Assembly: GCF_020271745.1 (NCBI RefSeq)
Contig: NZ_CP084296.1
Location: forward strand, 2,294,001 to 2,358,000
DNA from: Providencia alcalifaciens
GTDB taxonomy: Bacteria; Pseudomonadota; Gammaproteobacteria; Enterobacterales; Enterobacteriaceae
Reading direction: 5' to 3'
Length of the DNA stretch: 64,000 bases
Both the position numbers and the translations under genes were made by a program. Positions 38,711-46,901 of the stretch are shown in pieces (position 1 is the first letter of the stretch; each line of letters begins with the position of its first letter). The notes under the pieces were generated by a model. It did no database searches. It worked only from the letters and a program-made list of their open reading frames with translations, and had not been told where the DNA came from.

Positions 38711-39220
38711 ATGAAAAAGTTCACTGGCGTTGTAATGCTATTATGTATTGCAGCATTGACGGGTTGTGTTCGCAATGAAGGATTGCACGGATATAATAAT
38801 GAAACATGGAAGAATAAGAATATTCTCAAAGAAAGCAAAGAAGTCGAAAGTAATAAAGCACTAGTTTCTTTCTATAGAATAGATAATCAAGTTGAAGGGA
38901 AAACAATTAATATATTTGTGAATAAACAGTACCTCACTTCATTAGAGCCTAATGCGACTAAACAAATTAAATTATGTTCAGGAAACAACAATTTTACTGC
39001 ATATAAGACAGATGTTAGCGAGCGCTATAATACTAAGTTAAATGAAATCGATAATAAGCCACTAGAGCCTGGGAAATCTTATGCGTTCTTGGTCACTGAA
39101 AGCAATGGAACAGTATCATTAAAACCAATGACAGAAAAAGAAGTTAATGAATTTAAAGGAAATGTTAGTACTCAAGTTCATACTTTACCGCGCGTGGATG
39201 TAGCTCGAAGCTGCCAATAA
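38711..39220 (+). CDS. Lipoprotein of unknown function preceding the adhesin
   Basis: The 169-residue protein has a lipoprotein signal MKKFTGVVMLLCIAALTGC and a mature beta-rich part. The segment ALVSFYRIDNQVEGKTINIF, then VNKQYLTSLEPNATKQIKLC, resembles lipoproteins that carry a small domain presenting a short peptide loop. No family could be named with confidence. It is 65 bases upstream of the adhesin in the same orientation and likely co-transcribed, so a role in adhesin anchoring or secretion is plausible but inferred. AT-rich relative to the housekeeping genes. Confidence 0.75.
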   Translation: MKKFTGVVMLLCIAALTGCVRNEGLHGYNNETWKNKNILKESKEVESNKALVSFYRIDNQVEGKTINIFVNKQYLTSLEPNATKQIKLCSGNNNFTAYKTDVSERYNTKLNEIDNKPLEPGKSYAFLVTESNGTVSLKPMTEKEVNEFKGNVSTQVHTLPRVDVARSCQ

Positions 39221-39285
39221 TTAATCCTATTTTAAACTAAATTTAATTCAATAAATAATTGTCCGATACGAGGCAATGGATAACT

Positions 39286-42200
39286 ATGTCTATTAAAAAA
39301 ATATCAATTAAAGTTAATAATAGCAAAGAGACGATTGAGCAATATTCTGTTACTGGTGGGGAAAACGGTGCAGGTAAATTAAAACAACCACTGCATATTA
39401 ATGCACAAAAAGATGTAAACTATTTATTAATTGACGAGAGTACACAATTCGCACCAGAAAACATCGCGGTTAAGCGCGTTGATAAAAACCTTGTCATCGC
39501 ATTTGAGGGCGGTGATGTAGAAAGCCCTGATTTAATTATTGAAAATTACTTTGCTGAGAATGGTGCCATTGGTTACCAAGAAGGCGATGCAAACCTCATT
39601 ATTGGTCAATATGAAAATGGCCAATACTTCCCATATGTTCCTGAAAGTGCGGTAAAAGCAGATGCCATCAGCCAATTAGCGGACGGCCAAGCGGCTGGGC
39701 AAGCCATTGGTGGCGATGCATTACCACCATTGTGGGCATTTAACCCATGGTGGTTAGCTGCACTGGTTCCTCTTATCGGTATTCCGGCTGTTGCAATCAG
39801 TGGCGGCGGCGGTGGCGGCGGTCATTCTAAAGTTGTCGACCATGCACCTATTGCGGGTGATGATTCTGCACATGCAAAACATAATACGCCAGTTACGATC
39901 CATGTTACTGCGAACGACAGTGACGTTGATGGCGATTTAAATCCGAACTCTATCCGTATCGTCAAAGAAGGTTCTAAAGGAACCGTGACAATCGGTAAAG
40001 ATGGAAACATTATTTACACCCCTAAAAAGGGTGAATATGGCGTAGATACCATCACTTACGTGGTAAAAGACCGCGCTGGCCACGAGTCGAATGTTGCGAC
40101 CATCACCGTAAAAATTGATGCAGCACCAGAAGCGCAAGACGATTCTGCTGTGACCAAAGAATCTAAGCCTGTCACCATCGATATGGAAAACAACTACTCC
40201 GATAAAGACGGTGATGTTGACCATAACTCTTTAGCGATTAAAACCAATGGTGGCAAAGGTTTCGCGAAGTTTGTTAATGGCAAATTAGTGTACCAGCCGA
40301 ATAAAGGCGAAGTGGGTACTGACACCATCACTTATACCGTGACAGATAAAAACGGTAACGTCTCTGAAGATGCGACAATCACCATCAACATCGATGCGCC
40401 GACGGTAGCAAACGACGATTCAGCCAAAGCCAACAAAGCCACGCCAGTTGAATTAGATGTTTTAGGTAATGATACCGATCTTGACGGTGATATTGACCCA
40501 ACCACATTAGAAGTTGTGGGTGAACCAACCAAAGGCACCGTCAAAGTTGTTGATGGTAAGCTGGTGTACACCGCGAACCCAGATGCAACAGGCCAAGACA
40601 CGATTACGTATTTAGTTAAAGATAAAAATGGCAACGTATCCAACAAAGCGACCGTGACCATTGATATCACTGAGCCGCCAGTCGCCAACGAAGATAAAGC
40701 CGATACTCGCCACAATACCCCAGTTGAAATTGATGTTACGGCGAACGACACCGATCTCGATGGCGATCTGGACAAAAACAGCGTGGTGATCACCCATCCG
40801 GGCACCAAAGGCACCGTGACCATCGGCGAAGATGGTAAGCTAATCTACACCCCGAATAAGGGTGAGCACGGCACGGACACCATCAAGTACACTATCAAAG
40901 ACAAGAACGGCAACGTGTCGAATGAAGCGACCGTGACCATCACCATCGATGCACCGCCAGTAGCGGGCAATGATATTGCAGATACGCGTCATAATAAACC
41001 GGTGGAAATTGACATCACTGCGAACGACACCGATCTCGATGGCGATCTGGACAAAAACAACGTAGTGATCACCAATCCGGGCACCAAAGGTACCGTGACC
41101 ATCGGCGAAGATGGCAAGCTGATCTACACTCCGAATAAGGGTGAGCACGGCACGGACACCATCAAGTACACTATCAAAGACAAGAACGGCAACGTTTCTG
41201 AAGAAGCGACGGTGACCGTCACCATCGATGCGCCGCCAGTAGCGGGCAATGATGTTGCAGATACGCGTCATAATAAACCGGTGGAAATTGATATCACTGC
41301 GAACGACACCGATCTCGATGGCGATCTGGACAAAAACAGCGTAGTGATCACCAATCCGGGTACCAAAGGCACCGTGACCATTGGTGAAGATGGCAAACTG
41401 ACTTACATCCCGAATGAAGGGGCGCACGGCACGGATACCATTAAATACACCATTAAAGACAAGAACGGCAACGTTTCTGAAGAAGCGACGGTGACCGTCA
41501 CCATCGATGCGCCGCCAATCGCCGAAAACGACAAAGGCAGCACCGTGCAAGGTAAGCCAGCGATTGTTGACTTGAGCGATAACATCAGCGATTTAGACGG
41601 TGACTACGATCTTTCCACCCTGAAAGTGGTCAGCAATGGCAAACAAGGTGTTGCGACTATTGATGCCGATGGCAAGCTGATCTACACCCCGAATGACGGC
41701 GCGCACGGCACGGACACCATCACGTACCAAGTATTTGATAAACAGGGTAATGTGTCGAACACGGCGACGGTAGTCATTACCATCGATGCGCCGCCAATCG
41801 CCGAAAACGACAAAGGCAGCACCGTGCAAGGTAAGCCAGCGATTGTTGACTTGAGCGATAACATCAGCGATTTAGACGGTGACTACGATCTTTCCACCCT
41901 GAAAGTGGTCAGCAATGGCAAACAAGGTGTTGCGACTATTGATGCCGATGGCAAGCTGATCTACACCCCGAATGACGGTGCGCACGGCACGGACACCATC
42001 ACGTACCAAGTATTTGATAAACAGGGTAATGTGTCGAACACGGCGACGGTAGTCATTACCATCAAAGCGCCGCCAATCGCCGAAAACGACAAAGGCAGCA
42101 CCGTGCAAGGTAAGCCAGCGATTGTTGACTTGAGCGATAACATCAGCGATTTAGACGGTGACTACGATCTTTCCACCCTGAAAGTGGTCAGCAATGGCAA

Positions 42201-45200
42201 ACAAGGTGTTGCGACTATTGATGCCGATGGCAAGCTGATCTACACCCCGAATGACGGCGCGCACGGCACGGACACCATCACGTACCAAGTATTTGATAAA
42301 CAGGGTAATGTGTCGAACACGGCGACGGTAGTCATTACCATCAAAGCGCCGCCAATCGCCGAAAACGACAAAGGCAGCACCGTGCAAGGTAAGCCAGCGA
42401 TTGTTGACTTGAGCGATAACATCAGCGATTTAGACGGTGACTACGATCTTTCCACCCTGAAAGTGGTCAGCAATGGCAAACAAGGTGTTGCGACTATTGA
42501 TGCCGATGGCAAGCTGATCTACACCCCGAATGACGGCGCGCACGGCACGGACACCATCACGTACCAAGTATTTGATAAACAGGGTAATGTGTCGAACACG
42601 GCGACGGTAGTCATTACCATCAAAGCGCCGCCAATCGCCGAAAACGACAAAGGCAGCACCGTGCAAGGTAAGCCAGCGATTGTTGACTTGAGCGATAACA
42701 TCAGCGATTTAGACGGTGACTACGATCTTTCCACCCTGAAAGTGGTCAGCAATGGCAAACAAGGTGTTGCGACTATTGATGCCGATGGCAAGCTGATCTA
42801 CACCCCGAATGACGGCGCGCACGGCACGGACACCATCACGTACCAAGTATTTGATAAACAGGGTAATGTGTCGAACACGGCGACGGTAGTCATTACCATC
42901 AAAGCGCCGCCAATCGCAGAAAACGACAAAGGCAGCACCGTGCAAGGTAAGCCAGCGATTGTTGACTTGAGCGATAACATCAGCGATTTAGACGGTGACT
43001 ACGATCTTTCCACCCTGAAAGTGGTCAGCAATGGCAAACAAGGTGTTGCGACTATTGATGCCGATGGCAAGCTGATCTACACCCCGAATGACGGCGCGCA
43101 CGGCACGGACACCATCACGTACCAAGTGTTTGATAAACAGGGTAATGTGTCGAACACGGCGACGGTGGTCATTACCATCGAAGCGCCGCCAATCGCCGAA
43201 AACGACAAAGGCAGCACCGTGCAAGGTAAGCCAGCGATTGTTGACTTGAGCGATAACATCAGCGATTTAGACGGTGACTACGATCTTTCCACCCTGAAAG
43301 TGGTCAGCAATGGCAAACAAGGTGTTGCGACTATTGATGCCGATGGCAAGCTGATCTACACCCCGAATGACGGCGCGCACGGTACGGACACCATCACGTA
43401 CCAAGTCAAAGACAGTAACGGCAACGTCTCTAATATCGCTACCGTAACCATCGAAATCGACGCGGCGCCAGTAGCAACCAATGACAGCGGTATTACCTTA
43501 AAAGATACGCCAGTAACGGTAGATCTGCGTGATAACGTCAGTGACTTGGATAAGGATGCCGACCTGTCCACATTAGAAATCGTGTCTAATGGTAATAAAG
43601 GAAAGGCCACGATTGTGGACGGAAAACTGGTTTACACACCAAATTCGGGTGTGACAGGGACTGATACCATCACTTACCAAGTGTTTGATAAGAATGGTAA
43701 CGTTTCAAATACAGCAACCGTCACTATCTCGATTAAAGAGAAAGGATCCGAAGCGGTTGATGTTTACGAAAAAGGTTTAAGAACGGATGGTACTGCGGGT
43801 GATTCTAAAATCCTTGTTGATGGAAAAGTCATTCTCGCAAACCCAAAAGATAAGCCAGTTGCTGAGCAAGATATTCAGATCACTAAACCAACAACGGAAT
43901 TAACCTCCGGTGGTAAGCCTATCACTTGGGAAAGTACCGATAATGGTTTTGTAGGTAAAGACGCTGACGGTAAAGAAGTGATTACGTTGACAGCCAACAG
44001 CACAACCGATAATGGTCAAACGACGGTTGACTACAAAGTTAATCTCAAAGGTCTTGTCGATCACCCTGCAGGCAAAGACTCTCTGAATATTGAGTTTGGT
44101 GTCAAGAATGGCACCGATGAAGTGAAAACCCAAATCGTGGTGCATGATGATAAGCCAAGCGCTGCGGATGTGGAGTTGTCGGTAGAGCCGCCAGCAGAAA
44201 ATACCTTCTATGCGAACGTCATTATTTCACTAGACTTCTCGACTAGTATGGATGCTGAGGATAGCGGTATAAAAGGTGACGATACTCGAACTGGAATTAA
44301 AACGCGATATGATGCGGCTTTAGATGCAATGCAGACGTTACTTGATAACTATGAAGAGCGCCTGAATAGTGCAGATAAAGGTGATGTGCGCATAAGTCTT
44401 AATGGATTTGCTGACAAGGCATCGGCTATTCATCCTGATTTTAAGTCTTCACATGATACGTCATATTGGTTCTCTATTGATGAAGCAAGAGAAATCATCG
44501 ATGGAATGAAAAAGAAACAGTTTGAAGTATCTAAGAAGTTAGGGATCACGACTAACACTAACTATGATGATGCATTACAACAAATTGTAGATATATACCA
44601 AAATCCCAATAAGTTAGGTAAAGGTCCTATTACAGATCAAAATGTAGACAATACGTTTTTCTTTATTAGTGATGGAACTCCGAATATGGGTAATGAACCA
44701 TATGGGGAAGGTATTAGTGCAAAATCTCCAGATAATTATAAACCAGGGGATTCTTACTCTGATATTGGTGAGGATAAATGGACTAAATTCTTAACTGAAA
44801 ATGGGATTCGCTCTGTCGCGATTGGTATTGGTCCTGTCATGGTCGAAAAGGATCATAATGGTAAAACGGGAGAGGATTACTTAAAACCAGTCGCTTTTGA
44901 TGGGAAAAAAGTTACAGATAATGATGGAAGTGACGTGATTGTATTAGAAGATATGAGCTCTTTAGGCAACATCCTGAGCAAATATGTTCCTAACGAAAAC
45001 ACCATCGAAAGTAGCTTCTCAAAAGCGAATGATGGCAAGGAAACCCTGAGCTTCGGCGCGGATGGCATGAAATCCATCAGCATTGAAGTCGATGGCCACA
45101 CTTACAAATACGATCCTACAACTAAGGAAATAACGTCAGATAACCTTGATAAGAGCATGTGGGTTGATTTTGGTCAGGGTGAATTAGCCGTTAAAACCGA

Positions 45201-45555
45201 TGCGGGCGGTTTACTCTCTATCTCTTTAGGTGAGAAAAACTTTGGTCACTTAACCTATCGTCCGGGGGCAACACGCCCAACAGGAATGGAAAAAGAGACC
45301 TTTACGCTGACGTTAACCGATAACGACGGAACCAGTGGTAAATCATCAATTTCAGTGGATATCAGTAAGTTAAAAGAGTCGGGCAATACGGGCTTAAACG
45401 ATACTGATTTAACCGCCCTGAAACTGTTCTCACCAGAAAGTGCAATGGAGTTACATGGAGTAGATACCGATGTCAATGCAACATCAAGTCACTCTACTGG
45501 TTTCATGAATTCATCGTTAGATGCATTACAAGAAACTCAGAGCGCCATTATTTAA
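39286..45555 (+). CDS. Giant repetitive adhesin (BapA/LapA-like), type I-secreted
   Basis: A 2,089-residue surface adhesin. Residues 1 to about 150 form a beta-rich BapA-prefix-like domain, followed by a hydrophobic segment (WWLAALVPLIGIPAVAI) and a Gly-rich hinge. Residues about 185-1485 hold 14 Ig-like (Big_9/cadherin-like) repeats of about 93 residues with the VTANDxDxDGD calcium-type motif; repeats 7-13 are near-identical. A von Willebrand A domain (about 1640-1900) has a complete MIDAS: DFSTS, TNTNYDDAL, ISDGTPN. A last beta domain and a C-terminal tail (residues about 2040-2089) fit a type I secretion signal. No RTX GGxGxD repeats and no signal peptide are present. The ATG at 39286 (MSIKKISIKV) is chosen over an upstream TTG. 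The secretion genes follow directly. Confidence 0.9.
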   Translation: MSIKKISIKVNNSKETIEQYSVTGGENGAGKLKQPLHINAQKDVNYLLIDESTQFAPENIAVKRVDKNLVIAFEGGDVESPDLIIENYFAENGAIGYQEGDANLIIGQYENGQYFPYVPESAVKADAISQLADGQAAGQAIGGDALPPLWAFNPWWLAALVPLIGIPAVAISGGGGGGGHSKVVDHAPIAGDDSAHAKHNTPVTIHVTANDSDVDGDLNPNSIRIVKEGSKGTVTIGKDGNIIYTPKKGEYGVDTITYVVKDRAGHESNVATITVKIDAAPEAQDDSAVTKESKPVTIDMENNYSDKDGDVDHNSLAIKTNGGKGFAKFVNGKLVYQPNKGEVGTDTITYTVTDKNGNVSEDATITINIDAPTVANDDSAKANKATPVELDVLGNDTDLDGDIDPTTLEVVGEPTKGTVKVVDGKLVYTANPDATGQDTITYLVKDKNGNVSNKATVTIDITEPPVANEDKADTRHNTPVEIDVTANDTDLDGDLDKNSVVITHPGTKGTVTIGEDGKLIYTPNKGEHGTDTIKYTIKDKNGNVSNEATVTITIDAPPVAGNDIADTRHNKPVEIDITANDTDLDGDLDKNNVVITNPGTKGTVTIGEDGKLIYTPNKGEHGTDTIKYTIKDKNGNVSEEATVTVTIDAPPVAGNDVADTRHNKPVEIDITANDTDLDGDLDKNSVVITNPGTKGTVTIGEDGKLTYIPNEGAHGTDTIKYTIKDKNGNVSEEATVTVTIDAPPIAENDKGSTVQGKPAIVDLSDNISDLDGDYDLSTLKVVSNGKQGVATIDADGKLIYTPNDGAHGTDTITYQVFDKQGNVSNTATVVITIDAPPIAENDKGSTVQGKPAIVDLSDNISDLDGDYDLSTLKVVSNGKQGVATIDADGKLIYTPNDGAHGTDTITYQVFDKQGNVSNTATVVITIKAPPIAENDKGSTVQGKPAIVDLSDNISDLDGDYDLSTLKVVSNGKQGVATIDADGKLIYTPNDGAHGTDTITYQVFDKQGNVSNTATVVITIKAPPIAENDKGSTVQGKPAIVDLSDNISDLDGDYDLSTLKVVSNGKQGVATIDADGKLIYTPNDGAHGTDTITYQVFDKQGNVSNTATVVITIKAPPIAENDKGSTVQGKPAIVDLSDNISDLDGDYDLSTLKVVSNGKQGVATIDADGKLIYTPNDGAHGTDTITYQVFDKQGNVSNTATVVITIKAPPIAENDKGSTVQGKPAIVDLSDNISDLDGDYDLSTLKVVSNGKQGVATIDADGKLIYTPNDGAHGTDTITYQVFDKQGNVSNTATVVITIEAPPIAENDKGSTVQGKPAIVDLSDNISDLDGDYDLSTLKVVSNGKQGVATIDADGKLIYTPNDGAHGTDTITYQVKDSNGNVSNIATVTIEIDAAPVATNDSGITLKDTPVTVDLRDNVSDLDKDADLSTLEIVSNGNKGKATIVDGKLVYTPNSGVTGTDTITYQVFDKNGNVSNTATVTISIKEKGSEAVDVYEKGLRTDGTAGDSKILVDGKVILANPKDKPVAEQDIQITKPTTELTSGGKPITWESTDNGFVGKDADGKEVITLTANSTTDNGQTTVDYKVNLKGLVDHPAGKDSLNIEFGVKNGTDEVKTQIVVHDDKPSAADVELSVEPPAENTFYANVIISLDFSTSMDAEDSGIKGDDTRTGIKTRYDAALDAMQTLLDNYEERLNSADKGDVRISLNGFADKASAIHPDFKSSHDTSYWFSIDEAREIIDGMKKKQFEVSKKLGITTNTNYDDALQQIVDIYQNPNKLGKGPITDQNVDNTFFFISDGTPNMGNEPYGEGISAKSPDNYKPGDSYSDIGEDKWTKFLTENGIRSVAIGIGPVMVEKDHNGKTGEDYLKPVAFDGKKVTDNDGSDVIVLEDMSSLGNILSKYVPNENTIESSFSKANDGKETLSFGADGMKSISIEVDGHTYKYDPTTKEITSDNLDKSMWVDFGQGELAVKTDAGGLLSISLGEKNFGHLTYRPGATRPTGMEKETFTLTLTDNDGTSGKSSISVDISKLKESGNTGLNDTDLTALKLFSPESAMELHGVDTDVNATSSHSTGFMNSSLDALQETQSAII
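41509..43461 (+). repeat. Seven tandem 279-bp near-identical repeats in the adhesin gene
   Basis: Each unit starts at GCGCCGCCAATCGC (41509, 41788, 42067, 42346, 42625, 42904, 43183) and encodes one 93-residue Ig-like domain. The period is exactly 279 bases. The units differ at only a few positions, mainly a GAT/AAA/GAA codon at the boundary; the last unit diverges after about 43405. Three upstream units (from about 40671) have the same period but a different sequence type. Such identity implies recent duplication or ongoing homogenisation, and copy number may vary between isolates or be collapsed in assemblies. Confidence 0.97.
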
Positions 45556-45638
45556 GGCTAATTATTGAGGGTTACCATGGGTAGCCCTCAATATTTTATT
45601 TTCGCCAACACCAGTTTTATTTACGTTGTGCCAACTTT

Positions 45639-46898
45639 ATGAAATCTCTAATTAATAGCATTTTAGCGATATGCTTCGTGAAGATGCTTTCTCTTTCTGC
45701 TGTGGCAGATGTGGTTGAATTAAAAAACCTATTAAAAGATTCACTCGATAATGCCCCAGAAGTCCAAGAGGCTTATGCCAATTATCAAGCAGCGCAAAGT
45801 AATGTTAGTGCAGCGGAAGCTGGGCATTACCCTGTCGTCAGTTTAATGGGCACTCAGCCTCTTGCGCAGCAACATAAATACGAAAGTAACGCGATGGAAT
45901 CGGGATTTCACCTCGGTACCAAAGCGACCATGAACATTTATGCTTGGGGCGGAATTGAAGCGGGTGTAGACCGTGAACAGTCCAAGCAAAGTTACTATGA
46001 AAACCAATATATTCTTTCTCAAGAAGATATCAGCGTGCGCATCAGCCAGCTTTATTTGCAGGTTTTACGTCACAAAGAAACCCTTGATGTGATTGATGAA
46101 AATCTCGTTCGCCATCACCAAATTGAAAAGCAACTGACCACGATTGTTCAGCATGACTCTGGTCGAATGAGTGAATTAACGCAAGTAAAAGCGCGCACTT
46201 TAAAAGTGGAAATGAGCCGCGCCGAAACAGAAAGAAACCTGAATTTAGCCCTGAGTCAATTATCGATTTTGACTCAGCGCCAGCTAACCGTTGACCAATT
46301 TGTTGACCCTTTCAGAGCAACGACCAGCGGTGCGATTTTAGCCAAATTTCAAGAAGATAATCTAGAAAATAACCCAAGCTATAAAGCCCAAGTGGCCGAT
46401 GCCCAAAGCCTTGATGCTGACGTTAAAGTCGCCAGCGCCATGAGAAAGCCAGCATTGAATTTAGAAGTTAATGCGACGCCAGATAATAGCGAAGTTTTCT
46501 TACGTGTTTCTTGGAATATTTTCGACCAAGCAAGCTATTACAGCCAAGCGCAGAAAGAGTATGCCCTGTCCGCAGCCAATGAGCGTATTAAAAAGACATT
46601 CCGTGAAATCAAAGAGATGAGCCAATCTGCGGCGATCAATATGGCGCAAAGTGAAAAGCAAGGAAACATTGCCAAAGCCTATATTGCCGAGCAAAAAGTG
46701 GTGATCAGTAATTATGAAAAGCAATTCACCATCAACCGCCGCACGTTGATAGACCTGCTTGATGCGTATAACGAGCTGGCGAGCATTCAAACCAGCGCGG
46801 TTATCTTACAAAACGACTTCCGTGACGCGACACTCAATTACCTCAGTGTGCAGGCTAAAATGTCTGCATGGATGAACCAAGAATTGGCTTCCAGATAA
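45639..46898 (+). CDS. TolC-family outer-membrane channel of the adhesin T1SS
   Basis: The 419-residue protein has a signal peptide (cleavage near SAVA|DVVEL) and the duplicated outer-membrane efflux fold: helices NAPEVQEAYANYQAAQSNVS and, in the second half, NNPSYKAQVADAQSLDADVK. It is closer to the LapE/BepC type channel dedicated to adhesin export than to housekeeping TolC. It starts 83 bases after the adhesin stop and ends 3 bases before the ABC transporter. Confidence 0.88.
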   Translation: MKSLINSILAICFVKMLSLSAVADVVELKNLLKDSLDNAPEVQEAYANYQAAQSNVSAAEAGHYPVVSLMGTQPLAQQHKYESNAMESGFHLGTKATMNIYAWGGIEAGVDREQSKQSYYENQYILSQEDISVRISQLYLQVLRHKETLDVIDENLVRHHQIEKQLTTIVQHDSGRMSELTQVKARTLKVEMSRAETERNLNLALSQLSILTQRQLTVDQFVDPFRATTSGAILAKFQEDNLENNPSYKAQVADAQSLDADVKVASAMRKPALNLEVNATPDNSEVFLRVSWNIFDQASYYSQAQKEYALSAANERIKKTFREIKEMSQSAAINMAQSEKQGNIAKAYIAEQKVVISNYEKQFTINRRTLIDLLDAYNELASIQTSAVILQNDFRDATLNYLSVQAKMSAWMNQELASR

Positions 46899-46901
46899 AT
46901 T

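Noticed and set aside
39800-39825. Gly-rich run in the adhesin as a possible RTX calcium motif
   Set aside because: It is a plain glycine hinge after a hydrophobic segment; no GGxGxD nonapeptide pattern is present.
41593-43259. Regular series of 60- and 78-residue ORFs on the minus strand across the adhesin
   Set aside because: They recur every 279 bases as antisense shadows of the tandem repeats and have no independent coding signals.
41509-43461. Periodic repeats that might suggest a CRISPR array
   Set aside because: The whole 279-bp unit is repeated and in frame within one large gene; there are no short repeats with unique spacers.
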